Assembly: GCA_964617665.1 (NCBI GenBank)
Contig: CAZUAH010000082.1
Location: forward strand, 1 to 37,061
DNA length: 37,061 nucleotides
Direction of reading: 5' to 3'
Source: JADHUC01 sp964617665
Lineage (GTDB): Bacteria; Planctomycetota; Planctomycetia; Pirellulales; Pirellulaceae
The notes beneath the pieces were generated by a model. That model did no database searches. It worked only from the letters and a program-made list of their open reading frames with translations, and had not been told where the DNA came from. Positions 23,268 through 32,311 of this stretch are shown one piece after another (position 1 is the first letter of the stretch; the number at the start of each line of letters is the position of its first letter). The translations under genes and the position numbers were made by a program.

Positions 23268-26200
23268 ATGATCCCCTCTAGATCTGCCAGCCTGGTTTCG
23301 TTGCTAACCGTATTCTGCCTCGCCGCTTCGAACGCGGTTGAAGCCGACGAAAACAAACTGGATCTCTCCGGAAAGTGGTCGATCCGGTTGGATCGAAACG
23401 ATGTTGGCGAAAACGAGCGTTGGTTTGCCGAGTCGCTGGGAGACGACACGATCGCCCTGCCAGGTTCGCTCCAGGCCCAAGGCTACGGCAATGAGGTCAC
23501 AGTGGACACCGAATGGACCGGTGGAATCGCCGATCGCTCGTGGTACGACTCGCCCAAGTACGAGAAGTATCACCAGCCGGGCAACGTCAAGGTGCCTTTC
23601 TGGCTGCAGCCCGACAAGCACTACGTTGGCCCCGCGTGGTATCAGCGGACCATTGCCGTGCCGGACGATTGGCGAAAGAATCGCGTCACACTGCACCTGG
23701 AGCGTTGTCACTGGGAGACCACCGTCTGGGTCGACGATGTGAAGATCGGCTCGGACAACTCGCTTTCCACGCCGCACGTGTACGATGTCACCGGCCGACT
23801 GACTCCTGGGGATCATCGCTTGACGATCCGTGCGGACAACCGTGTGAAGATCGGTGTTGGCATCAATGCCCACAGCGTCACAGACCACACCCAATCCAAC
23901 TGGAACGGCATCATCGGCCGGATAGAGTTGCGTGGCACAGATCCGGTATGGATCGAAGATGTCCAGGTCCATCCCAACCTGGACAGGAAGTCCGCGCGCC
24001 TCCAAGTCACGATCGGGAACCGCACTGGTTTGACCGGAGAAGGGGAGCTTTTCGTCGCTAGTGAAACAACGCTGGAGAAAGTTCCTTTCCGCTTTGCCGA
24101 AGCCGATCGCTCGACAGTCGACGCCGTTTTCCGAATGGGGAACGATGTGAGGTTGTGGGACGAATTCGATCCCGCGCTGCATCGACTCAACCTTGCCTTG
24201 AAGGCAAGAACGGCCGACCGACATTTCGTCGACCATCATACGGTCACCTTCGGCATGCGCGAAATTGCCACACAGGGCACACAGTTGGCGGTGAATGGAC
24301 GCCCAATATTCCTTCGTGGAACGCTGGAGTGCTGTATCTTTCCGTTGACTGGCTACCCGCCGACGGACGTGGAATCGTGGATACGGATCATTCGGGTCTG
24401 CCAAGCACATGGCCTGAACCACATGCGTTTCCATTCGTGGTGTCCGCCGCGAGCGGCCTTTGTCGCGGCTGACGAACTTGGGTTCTACCTGCAAGTCGAA
24501 TGCGGGCTGTGGGCCAATCAGGGATCGACCGTTGGCGATGGCAAACCGGTCGACAAGTTTCTGTACGCGGAACAGGAACGTATTCTTCGCGAATACGGCA
24601 ATCATCCTTCGTTCGTCATGATGGCTTACGGCAACGAACCGGCGGGCCAGAATCAGAAGCGTTTCCTCGGCGACTTGGTCGATATGTGGAGAAAGAAGGA
24701 CCCGCGACGTGTTTACACAAGTGCGGCCGGCTGGCCCATTATCCCGGAGAGCCAATTTCACAACGTGCCGGCGCCACGCATTCAGGCGTGGGGCGCTGGG
24801 CTGAGCAGCCGTATCAATGCGCGGCCGCCGGAGACCGTTTCGGATTATCGCGACTTCGTCGGCCAATACGACGTCCCCGTCGTCAGCCACGAAATCGGCC
24901 AGTGGTGCGTTTACCCGAATCTTGACGAAATCGAAAAGTACACTGGTGTGCTGAAGGCGAAGAACTTCGAGGTGTTCCGTGATCTTTTGAACCACAACCA
25001 CATGGGCGATCAGGCGCGTGATTTCCTGATGGCGTCCGGAAAGCTCCAGACGTTGTGCTACAAGGAGGAGATCGAATCAGCACTGCGCACGCCGGGCTTC
25101 GGTGGTTTTCAATTGCTTGACCTGCACGATTTCCCCGGTCAAGGCACGGCTTTGATTGGTGTGCTTGACCCGTTTTGGGACTCCAAGCCCTACGTTTCGC
25201 CTGAAGGATTTCGCCGCTTCTGCGATCAGACGGTGCCATTGGTGCGAATGGCCAAGCGCGTATGGACCAAAGATGAAACATTCCAGGCTGATGTCGAAAT
25301 CGTCCACTACGGAAATCAGGAGATCGAAGATGCCGAGATCATGTGGCGTCTCACGACAGCGGACGGGCAAACCGTGGCTGACGGCGAACTGGGGCCGAAA
25401 TGCGTGGAAACGGGCGGCCTTCACCAGATCGGCAGCGCCCGAGTCGACCTTAAGGACATTGCTGCGCCAGCGATGCTGCGTCTGGTCGTCGGCATCGAGG
25501 GCACTGCCTACGAAAACGACTGGGATGTTTGGGTGTATCCCGATGCTGTGGCCACCGAGGTACCGCAAGACGTGCTGGTCGCTCGCGAATTGGACGACAG
25601 TACGCTCGATCACCTCGAAGACGGCGGCAAGGTCCTGCTGTTCGTTGAACCAACTCGTGTGAAGACGGATGCCGTCTTAGGTTTCTCCAGCATCTTCTGG
25701 AACACCGCTTGGACGCACGGGCAACCGCCGCACACGTTGGGCATTCTCTGCGATCCAAAGCACCCGGCTTTGGCATCATTCCCCACCGAGTACCACAGCA
25801 ATTGGCAATGGTGGTACTTGGTCTCGCAGGCGGCCGCGCTGAAGCTGGATGGCATGCCGGGAGACTTGCGCCCAATCGTGCAGGCAATTGACACATGGTT
25901 CGAAACGCGGCGGCTTGGACTTGCCTTCGAGGCCAAGGTCCACGGCGGCCGCCTGTTGGTCTGCAGCATCGACTTGGAAAAGAACCTAGAAGACAACCCC
26001 GTGGCCCATCAGATGCGTCATAGTCTGCTCCGATACGTGGCCGGCAACGAGTTCGCCCCACAGGTAGAAGTGAGCGTCGAGGCGATTCAGAATCTCATGC
26101 AACCTCTTTCCAGAATGCAGCGGCTCGGGGTAACCCTGACGTCCGACAGCGAACAACCGGGCTACGGGGCCACGCACGTCATGGACGACGATCCAACCAC

Positions 26201-26534
26201 GATTTGGCACACGGGATGGGGAGACCGGGAAAAGCCCTGGCCGCATCACCTAGTTTTCGATCTGAAGAAGTCCCTCACAATTGCTGGTATCACTTATTTG
26301 CCCAGACAGGATATGCAGAACGGGCGAATCGCGAAGTATGCCGTCTATGTGAGCGCGGACGCAGCCAATTGGGGCGAACCGATTGTTTCCGGCACCTGGC
26401 CGAACACAAAGGGACTCCAACGACTGCACTTCGAAACGCCGCAGCAAGCGCGGTACGTGAAGCTGGTCGCCGAGTCCGAGGTAAACGGCAACGTGTGGGC
26501 ATCGGCCGCAGAGATGGAAGTGGTGATCGAGTGA
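23268..26534 (+). CDS. secreted family 2 glycoside hydrolase with C-terminal discoidin-type domain
   Basis: The 1088-residue protein has a signal peptide (to about residue 25). A sugar-binding jelly-roll (about 33-215, with WYQRTIAVPDDWRKNRVTLH) is followed by an Ig-like domain and a TIM barrel from about 330. In the barrel, YGNEPAG holds the acid/base Glu457 and VVSHEIGQW the nucleophile Glu542, as in retaining GH2 enzymes. After a beta-rich and alpha/beta region (about 640-940), the last 145 residues form an F5/8 type C (CBM32-like) domain with DDDPTTIWHTGWGD. It should cleave terminal beta-linked sugars (galactose, glucuronate or mannose) outside the cell; the exact substrate cannot be read from motifs. 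AAGGA precedes the ATG. The sugar transporter follows. Confidence 0.92.
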   Translation: MIPSRSASLVSLLTVFCLAASNAVEADENKLDLSGKWSIRLDRNDVGENERWFAESLGDDTIALPGSLQAQGYGNEVTVDTEWTGGIADRSWYDSPKYEKYHQPGNVKVPFWLQPDKHYVGPAWYQRTIAVPDDWRKNRVTLHLERCHWETTVWVDDVKIGSDNSLSTPHVYDVTGRLTPGDHRLTIRADNRVKIGVGINAHSVTDHTQSNWNGIIGRIELRGTDPVWIEDVQVHPNLDRKSARLQVTIGNRTGLTGEGELFVASETTLEKVPFRFAEADRSTVDAVFRMGNDVRLWDEFDPALHRLNLALKARTADRHFVDHHTVTFGMREIATQGTQLAVNGRPIFLRGTLECCIFPLTGYPPTDVESWIRIIRVCQAHGLNHMRFHSWCPPRAAFVAADELGFYLQVECGLWANQGSTVGDGKPVDKFLYAEQERILREYGNHPSFVMMAYGNEPAGQNQKRFLGDLVDMWRKKDPRRVYTSAAGWPIIPESQFHNVPAPRIQAWGAGLSSRINARPPETVSDYRDFVGQYDVPVVSHEIGQWCVYPNLDEIEKYTGVLKAKNFEVFRDLLNHNHMGDQARDFLMASGKLQTLCYKEEIESALRTPGFGGFQLLDLHDFPGQGTALIGVLDPFWDSKPYVSPEGFRRFCDQTVPLVRMAKRVWTKDETFQADVEIVHYGNQEIEDAEIMWRLTTADGQTVADGELGPKCVETGGLHQIGSARVDLKDIAAPAMLRLVVGIEGTAYENDWDVWVYPDAVATEVPQDVLVARELDDSTLDHLEDGGKVLLFVEPTRVKTDAVLGFSSIFWNTAWTHGQPPHTLGILCDPKHPALASFPTEYHSNWQWWYLVSQAAALKLDGMPGDLRPIVQAIDTWFETRRLGLAFEAKVHGGRLLVCSIDLEKNLEDNPVAHQMRHSLLRYVAGNEFAPQVEVSVEAIQNLMQPLSRMQRLGVTLTSDSEQPGYGATHVMDDDPTTIWHTGWGDREKPWPHHLVFDLKKSLTIAGITYLPRQDMQNGRIAKYAVYVSADAANWGEPIVSGTWPNTKGLQRLHFETPQQARYVKLVAESEVNGNVWASAAEMEVVIE

Positions 26535-26577
26535 AATTGCCCCGAAAGTCACAAGTGTCGAATTGAAGGACCAAAAT

Positions 26578-27990
26578 ATGACGACAAGTCCGCCGGAATC
26601 CCGGCAATACCATATGGCCTATCTTTGGCTGATCTGCATCGTCGCCGCGATGGGCGGGTTGCTGTTCGGCTACGACTGGGTGGTGATCGGTGGCGCCAAA
26701 CCGTTCTACGAGCCGTTCTTTGGCGTCACGGACGACACGCCGCTGTTGCGTGGTTGGGCGCAGAGCAGTGCGCTCGTCGGCTGCCTGATCGGCGCACTGA
26801 TCTCGGGCATGCTGACCGATCGGTACGGTCGCAGGCGGCTGTTGATCCTGGCCGGTGCCCTGTTCACCGCCTCGGCGATCGGCACTGGATTGGCATGGGA
26901 CTTCGTGTCGTTCAATACCTTTCGTGTCATCGGTGGGCTCGGCATCGGCCTGGCGTCCAATCTGTCGCCCATGTACATCGCCGAGATTTCGCCTGCCGAA
27001 ATGCGCGGCCGATTCGTGTCGATCAATCAGTTGACCATTGTGATCGGCATACTCGCTGCGCAAATCGCTAACTGGCTGATCGCTCGCTCCGTACCGGAGG
27101 ATGCAACTTTGGAGTTCATCCGAGAATCATGGAACGGCCAAAACGGCTGGCGATGGATGTTCGCCGCCGAGACGATTCCCGCATCGCTATTCTTGTTGCT
27201 GATGTTCTTCGTGCCGGAAAGCCCGCGGTGGTTGATCAAGTATGGCAAGGAAGACCAAGCCGAAGGCATCTTGAGACGCGTTGGCGGCGACGAGTACGCG
27301 AGGCTCGAAGTCCAAGACATAAAAGACACGTTGGCCAGCGCAGAAATCGCTCAAGTCCACTTTCGGGACTTGCTGGAGCCGCGACTGTTGAAGATCGTCG
27401 GGCTGGGCGTGTTCTTGGCTGTCTTCCAGCAGTGGTGCGGAATCAACGTGATCTTCAACTATGCTCAGGAAGTATTCGAGGCTGCCGGCTACGGTGTCAG
27501 CGACATCATGTTCAGCATCGTCATCACAGGTGTCGTCAACCTGGTGTTCACGTTTGTGGCGATCAACACAGTGGATCGAATCGGCCGCAGGCCGTTGATG
27601 CTGATCGGCTCTGCTGGACTTGCCGCCATTTACGCGATTTTAGGTGCAGGGTATTTCTTAGAAAGCAAAGGCCCGCACATGCTGATCCTGGTCGTCGCCG
27701 CCATTGGCTGTTATGCCATGTCGTTAGCGCCAATCGTATGGGTGGTCATTTCCGAAATCTTCCCCAACCGAATCCGCGGAGCGGCCATGTCGATCGCCGT
27801 CTTCTCCCTCTGGATCGGCTGCACGGCACTGACGCTAACATTCCCGTACCTCAAACGAGGCCTCGGCGCACACGGCACCTTCTGGCTGTACGGGGCAATC
27901 TGCGTTATCGGTTTCGTTTTCGTCTATGCCAAACTGCCCGAAACCAAAGGGAAATCGCTGGAAGACATCGAACGAGAGCTCGTGGATTGA
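26578..27990 (+). CDS. sugar-porter family MFS transporter
   Basis: The 470-residue protein with twelve predicted helices carries the sugar-porter signatures: GGLLFGYDWVVIGGA in helix 1, DRYGRRRLL and DRIGRRPLM after helices 2 and 8, PESPRWLIKYGKE in the central loop, QQWCGINVIFNYAQ in helix 7 (the QQ...N sugar-contact block of XylE) and PETKGKSLEDIE at the end. It most likely moves a monosaccharide (xylose, galactose, glucose type) in symport with protons. The ATG at 26578 follows AAGGA by eight bases; a TTG at 26563 would add five residues. It closes the SGNH-PHP-GH2 run and probably imports the sugar that the exported hydrolase releases. Confidence 0.93.
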   Translation: MTTSPPESRQYHMAYLWLICIVAAMGGLLFGYDWVVIGGAKPFYEPFFGVTDDTPLLRGWAQSSALVGCLIGALISGMLTDRYGRRRLLILAGALFTASAIGTGLAWDFVSFNTFRVIGGLGIGLASNLSPMYIAEISPAEMRGRFVSINQLTIVIGILAAQIANWLIARSVPEDATLEFIRESWNGQNGWRWMFAAETIPASLFLLLMFFVPESPRWLIKYGKEDQAEGILRRVGGDEYARLEVQDIKDTLASAEIAQVHFRDLLEPRLLKIVGLGVFLAVFQQWCGINVIFNYAQEVFEAAGYGVSDIMFSIVITGVVNLVFTFVAINTVDRIGRRPLMLIGSAGLAAIYAILGAGYFLESKGPHMLILVVAAIGCYAMSLAPIVWVVISEIFPNRIRGAAMSIAVFSLWIGCTALTLTFPYLKRGLGAHGTFWLYGAICVIGFVFVYAKLPETKGKSLEDIERELVD

Positions 27991-28175
27991 AGGTCTGTTC
28001 TCCCGCATCACTTTGAGTTTTCGTCGTCACACAGTACGGCAGGACGGGGCTTCCCTGGTACAAAAGCAGGAATTAGAATCGTTGCCGACCCTCGTCTGGA
28101 TCGAAATACAGCATAAGTGCAGTTGGTCGGTTAGGTCTCTTCATCACTCGCGGAATCACAGGACACGGAAGAACC

Positions 28176-29222
28176 ATGCCGGATAAGGCAGAGCGAACCG
28201 TCGGAGGCGCCGGCGACAACAGTCGAATTTCGCCGAGCATGCTGAGTCGTCTGCGATCGCACGACGCGCAGGCGTGGGATAGATTCTATAGGGTGTTCAG
28301 CCGTGTGCTGTATCAGTGGTGCCGCAAGAAGGGGCTGCAGGCGGCCGACGCTGAAGACATTACGCAGGATGCCGTTCTCGCCATCCCAGACGCGTTGAAG
28401 AAGTTTGACCGCTGCCGGACAGGCGATGACTTCCGGCGTTGGCTATATACCATAACGAAGCATAGGATCATTGACTACTTCCGTTCTCACGACCGTGAAA
28501 TCCCGGTCGGTTTGTTGGACGACCTTGCACAAACTGTGGGTCAGGTGGAAAGCCAAATCGAAAACGACCGGCTGTGGGCCATCTATCAGCATGCGTTGAA
28601 GATCATTCGGCCCAAACTCGAAGAGAGTACTTGGAGGATCTTTCAGTTGATAAACACCAGCCATCGCAAAGCCGCCGATGTAGCCGATGAGCTTGGCATA
28701 GAGACAACTGCTGTGCGGAAAGTTAAGTGGCGAGTGAATAGGATGCTGCGGGAAACCATCATTCTACAGACGCTGGAGACCATTGAAGACGAATTCGACG
28801 ATCGCACCTGGAAAGCCTTTTGGCTGCCGATATTCGACAAGCACGAACCGGCCGATGTGGGCGAAAGACTCGGCATGAGCGAAGACGGGCTCCTCGAAGC
28901 ACAATCGCGAGTGCTAACAAGGCTGCGGGAAGATTTGGAGGGGCTTCTGGACTTGGATGCAGTGGTCGGCAAAGCGGAAGCGGTCAAGATGAAAAGGCTA
29001 CGGGAGACCGTCATTCAGGTGAAGTGGAAGACCATAAAAGACAGCTTTGACGATCGCACTTGGAAAGCCTTCCGCTTGGCGACCTTCGACAACCGCGAAT
29101 CGGCCGACGTGGGCAAAGAGCTCGGATTGACCGAAGAGGAGGTCCTCGACGCAAAAGCGCGAGTGCTTACAAAGGCGAGGGAGGAGTTGAACGGCCTTGT
29201 AGACCTGGATGCCATCGTTTGA
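28176..29222 (+). CDS. ECF-type RNA polymerase sigma factor with three tandem sigma-4 segments
   Basis: The 348-residue protein begins with a sigma-2 region (about 34-104: WDRFYRVFSRVLYQWC, then DAEDITQDAVLAIPDAL and RRWLYTITKHRIIDYF). An ordinary sigma-4 helix-turn-helix follows (about 149-194, ADVADELGIETTAV). Most ECF factors end there, near 190 residues. Here two further segments align to the first without gaps, at 208-253 and 292-337, each keeping TW..F, ADV...LG and RV...RE. The last two are close copies of each other at an offset of 84 residues, each ending in GLxDLDAxV. No anti-sigma gene adjoins it. The ATG at 28176 follows GGAAG. Sigma function is secure; whether all three segments bind promoter DNA is unknown. 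Confidence 0.9.
   Translation: MPDKAERTVGGAGDNSRISPSMLSRLRSHDAQAWDRFYRVFSRVLYQWCRKKGLQAADAEDITQDAVLAIPDALKKFDRCRTGDDFRRWLYTITKHRIIDYFRSHDREIPVGLLDDLAQTVGQVESQIENDRLWAIYQHALKIIRPKLEESTWRIFQLINTSHRKAADVADELGIETTAVRKVKWRVNRMLRETIILQTLETIEDEFDDRTWKAFWLPIFDKHEPADVGERLGMSEDGLLEAQSRVLTRLREDLEGLLDLDAVVGKAEAVKMKRLRETVIQVKWKTIKDSFDDRTWKAFRLATFDNRESADVGKELGLTEEEVLDAKARVLTKAREELNGLVDLDAIV
28743..29219 (+). repeat. internal tandem duplication in the sigma factor gene
   Basis: Two 225-base units (28743-28967 and 28995-29219) encode residues 190-264 and 274-348 and are offset by 252 bases. By hand count about 44 of 75 aligned residues are identical, and the DNA shares long stretches such as GACGATCGCAC.TGGAAAGCC. 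This indicates an in-frame duplication of the C-terminal domain, old enough to have diverged but still clearly aligned. Confidence 0.85.
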
Positions 29223-29410
29223 ACGGCGGGCACGTTGGCTTGCCAGATCACCCCAGCGCCCCACACTTCTCGTCCGGCACGATTCTGCGGGCCGGAAGCC
29301 CCGAGCCCTATCGCAACAGCCCTCGTGTGTAGAGCAGACGCTTCAGAGTTTTGATCTGATTCGCACACGAGTAGGATTCTTGAAAACTCGGCAGAAGGCA
29401 CGCCCCTTGG

Positions 29411-30442
29411 TTACTGATTGCCGCGTATCGGCCATTGTATGGGATAGCCAAAGTGGCCCTCGTCATCCGGAAGACTTTCAAGATGCAATGCGCCGCTTGG
29501 CTCGAATGATTTGAAACCTGATGGCGTCTTGGCCACGTCATCGACGGCTAGTATGAACCGCTTATCGCCACATTCACATTCCACCCGCAGCATGCCAAAA
29601 CCAAGTACGCGGCCCCGATTGTCGGTCACCGGCTTCGAGATGATCTTGCCGAGTCGGACTTCGGTCCAAGGCGCCTGCGCCACGACTTCTCGAAAGCGTG
29701 AAAGCCGCTGACCAGGGTTTTTGCTGAGACTGCCGTACTCCTCCTCGGCCCTTTGCTTGTGGCGTTCCAACTCCTCGGCTGGCCCGGACGTCGCCACGGC
29801 CCATTCCAAGTAATCTTCCTTATCGACGCACAGGCAAGCGAAAGCCAACTCGTCTTTCTCCCGCAGCGCAGTATGTAGAGACTTGACGAACTCTTCGGGT
29901 GTCGTGTTTGGGACTTTCGTTTCGCGGATTCTGCGTTCGATCGCCTCCCACCGGTGAAAAACGACGGGCTCCGGTGGCAACTGCGCCGTTTCCTCCGTCT
30001 CCAGGAATGTAATGCGAATCGTGTTCTTGTCGAGGAACTCCAACCTCATGTCGGCAGGCTCTCCGTCACCATTCGGAGAGTACATGGTCAGTAGATAGGG
30101 CTTCTGGGACGTGTCCAGGCGATATTCCGCTTGGTCCCCCCGTAGCTTCCAGTCGTCGATCTCTTCGATTGAGGTCTCGGTGGCACGAAAGCCGAACTCA
30201 TACGCCTCGCCGTCCACCCAGGATCCCACAAGAGATGGAGGCGACTCGGGCTCATCCTGCGAGTGTTTACTTTCGGGGCCGCAGCACGAGGCAATCAGCA
30301 CGAGTGAATAAGAAAGGGCCGTCAGGGTCAGTTCCCGGCGCGGCCAATGCTCGATCTCCAGGATCTGGGCGATCGCCGCCGATACGCCAGATCCCCCGGC
30401 AAAACCGCCGTTGAGTCTTTTAGATGTCTTGTTCTGAGACAT
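29411..30442 (-). CDS. probable lipoprotein with lipocalin-like domain
   Basis: From the ATG at 30442 (AAGGAGA eight bases before) the product is 343 residues. The hydrophobic stretch LTLTALSYSLVLIASC ends in a lipobox (Cys53), but about 36 residues precede it, including RR, so the signal is unusually long and could be Tat-like. The mature part begins PPSLVGSWVDGEAYEFGFRA, a beta-barrel pattern as in lipocalin-like planctomycete lipoproteins. The C-terminal part starts TPEEFVKSLHTALREKDE (about 212). No enzymatic motif was seen. It is convergent with the sigma gene, 188 bases apart, and carries copy 5 of the upstream element plus a leader sequence shared with the gene at 33512. Confidence 0.7.
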   Translation of the reverse strand: MSQNKTSKRLNGGFAGGSGVSAAIAQILEIEHWPRRELTLTALSYSLVLIASCCGPESKHSQDEPESPPSLVGSWVDGEAYEFGFRATETSIEEIDDWKLRGDQAEYRLDTSQKPYLLTMYSPNGDGEPADMRLEFLDKNTIRITFLETEETAQLPPEPVVFHRWEAIERRIRETKVPNTTPEEFVKSLHTALREKDELAFACLCVDKEDYLEWAVATSGPAEELERHKQRAEEEYGSLSKNPGQRLSRFREVVAQAPWTEVRLGKIISKPVTDNRGRVLGFGMLRVECECGDKRFILAVDDVAKTPSGFKSFEPSGALHLESLPDDEGHFGYPIQWPIRGNQ

Positions 30443-30448
30443 GCCTGC

Positions 30449-30464
30449 TCTCCTTGCAGTAGAG
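30449..30464 (-). repeat. 16-bp leader repeat, copy A
   Basis: CTCTACTGCAAGGAGA on the minus strand includes the ribosome binding site and ends seven bases before the lipoprotein start. An identical 16-mer lies in the same place before the gene at 33512-34072 (34079-34094). Confidence 0.8.
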
Positions 30465-30483
30465 CTCAAAAGGTTGACGGACT

Positions 30484-30515
30484 CTAGGTATGTAACACAG
30501 GAACTTGACGGGAAG
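30484..30515 (-). promoter_or_regulatory. 32-bp upstream element, copy 5 (diverged)
   Basis: On the minus strand it keeps TTCCCGTCA and, ten bases on, GTT..A, with about 16 of 28 bases matching copy 1. Its TGACG core (plus strand) is 64 bases from the start codon, against 65 for copy 4. Confidence 0.45.
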
Positions 30516-30573
30516 AGAGCACGACCGTCAACGGGGTCAACAATCGCGGCGCCAGGTTGCGCTGGCAAGTGAC

Positions 30574-32097
30574 TTACGGGTGACTCTCCTCGGCAGTTGG
30601 CCCCAGGTCGGCCGTCAACCGATTTGTCGAAGACTCCAGGATTCGCGTCTCCATGGTCCCTTCCACGTTGGCCAGATAAATCTGCATCCTGCCATCGCGG
30701 TCTGAACTGAAGGTGAACCACTTGCCGTCGCGGGAGAATGACATGCGACCGCCATTGTTGCCGGGGCTGTTCACCAGCCTCCTGGCGTCGCGTCCGTCGC
30801 GGCTCATTATGTGAATGCCACACCCACTTCTAGTCATACGCACGTAGGCGATGTGCTTTCCGTCGGGTGTCCAGACGGGAGAACTGCAGAAGGCCGTGGA
30901 GTTGGTCGTGAGTTGCAGTGAGTCTGTCCCGGCGCAGGTGGCCGTCCAAATCTGGAGCGGTCGCCCTCGTGTGAATACCAACGTCTTGCCATTGGGCGAA
31001 TAGGCACCGCCGGCCACATTGGCCAGAACCTCACGCGGATCGGTACCGTCCTTGGCCATCGACCACAAGCCCCAACTGCCGTGGGATTTGCGGGCGTACA
31101 GGATCCGAGAGCCATCCGGGCTCCAATATGGCCCAGAGTCCTTGTCCGGATTGTCGGTCAGTCGTACGGGATTGCGGCCATCCGCACCAATGACCCAAAT
31201 GTCTTGGTTGCCGTCGCGTTCCGACCGAAAGGCGATTCGGTTCCCGTCCGGAGAGAACGTGGGCATGTCCTCCATGGCCTGTTCGCTAGTCAGCCTTTGC
31301 AGTTCGGCACCGTCCACGCGAGCTGTGTAGATTCGCATTCGGCCCGGCGTACCGGACAGAAAGGCGATGGGTGTGCGGGAAATGCGGACGAGATCCTCGC
31401 GGAACTGCTTGGCATACGGACTGTCGGGCGCGGATTCATACAGTTCGCCAGCCGCTTTCTCTGCGGCAGACACGCCATCCGTATTGAACAGGATCTGGAT
31501 CTGACGAATGGCGGACGCGACACGACCAGCATCGATCTGGTCGGCCGTATGTTCTCCTTGCTCGGTAAGCGGCTTGAGGGACGCTAACGCCGCCAGCGCG
31601 GTTGCTTCATGCGTAGTGAATTCGGCCGCAGACATGGCGGAATAGCCAAGATTGAAATGGCGGTCGCCCACCATGAAGAAGTAGATCACTTGCTTGTGCT
31701 CCGTGGGCAGTTGCACGTCCACCTTGACCACCTGTCGATTCCCAAGCATCGACCTGGCAACACGGAATACACCATCCGGCATCTGCCGCCGCCAGTCCTT
31801 GGCCACGTCGTCTTTCTCTGCGTACGTTTCTTCCAGCGTCTTCGCTTCCTCTGCTCGGGCGATGATCCCGATCGACGCCAGTCCGTCGGGTGACTCGAAT
31901 CGTACCTTGCTTCTGGGATCGTCCGGGAATCCCTTCGTCTTCCATCCCGCGGGCGGCTTCAAAGTGAAAGCTCCCTTGCCGTCGTGATAGACTGCCTCGG
32001 CCCCGCGGGCTCGTTGGATGCCGGCTGATCCAGAGCCAACGAGAGCTGCCAGGATAAGGAGTGTGAAGATCCGCGACTGTTCTGGCGACAAGAGCAT
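30574..32097 (-). CDS. exported beta-propeller protein with PD40/TolB-like repeats
   Basis: The 507-residue protein has an N-terminal hydrophobic segment (IFTLLILAALVGSGSAG, about 10-26) that is a likely signal peptide. The first domain (about 35-190) resembles PsbP-like folds, starting GKGAFTLKPPAGWKTKGFPDD. From about 255 come six PD40-type blades with the repeating SPDGNRIAF/SDRDGN pattern, as in TolB and DPP-type propellers. This platform usually binds partners outside the cytoplasm; no catalytic serine domain follows. The ATG at 32097 follows AAAGGA. It carries copy 1 of the 32-bp element. Confidence 0.8.
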   Translation of the reverse strand: MLLSPEQSRIFTLLILAALVGSGSAGIQRARGAEAVYHDGKGAFTLKPPAGWKTKGFPDDPRSKVRFESPDGLASIGIIARAEEAKTLEETYAEKDDVAKDWRRQMPDGVFRVARSMLGNRQVVKVDVQLPTEHKQVIYFFMVGDRHFNLGYSAMSAAEFTTHEATALAALASLKPLTEQGEHTADQIDAGRVASAIRQIQILFNTDGVSAAEKAAGELYESAPDSPYAKQFREDLVRISRTPIAFLSGTPGRMRIYTARVDGAELQRLTSEQAMEDMPTFSPDGNRIAFRSERDGNQDIWVIGADGRNPVRLTDNPDKDSGPYWSPDGSRILYARKSHGSWGLWSMAKDGTDPREVLANVAGGAYSPNGKTLVFTRGRPLQIWTATCAGTDSLQLTTNSTAFCSSPVWTPDGKHIAYVRMTRSGCGIHIMSRDGRDARRLVNSPGNNGGRMSFSRDGKWFTFSSDRDGRMQIYLANVEGTMETRILESSTNRLTADLGPTAEESHP

Positions 32098-32160
32098 TAG
32101 TCCGTCCTTTCGTCTTTGGGAATCGAGTTTCTGTGCGTTTCGTTGTGATCGAGTGTTGTT

Positions 32161-32192
32161 TGCCAAGTACAACGAAGGCCCGTGACGGGAAA
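32161..32192 (-). promoter_or_regulatory. 32-bp upstream element, copy 1
   Basis: The minus strand reads TTTCCCGTCACGGG followed by CCTT and then CGTTGTACTTGGCA. It lies 64-95 bases upstream of the propeller gene. It differs from copies 2 and 3 at only a few positions, all but one of them in the middle. CCCGTCACGGG is itself palindromic. Confidence 0.75.
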
Positions 32193-32311
32193 CATGCGGG
32201 AACTCGAAAGACACGCCCCGATGTTCCACACAAGACGCGTTTCTTTCTCTCCGAGAACGTGGAGTCGCGGGTAGAGTGCGCTGGGCATAACGTCATTCTT
32301 CGCTACTGAAC

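Noticed and set aside
28042..28061. Possible sixth copy of the 32-bp element upstream of the sigma factor gene, which would imply autoregulation
   Set aside because: Only CTTCC..TGGTAC and ACGG match; the TTTCCCGTCA half is missing and a gap is needed. The distance to the start codon is about 115 bases, outside the range of the other copies.
29322..29371. Inverted repeat CTCGTGTG/CACACGAG between the convergent sigma and lipoprotein genes
   Set aside because: The 34-base loop and missing T-runs make it a poor terminator; an 8-bp match over this distance is not remarkable.
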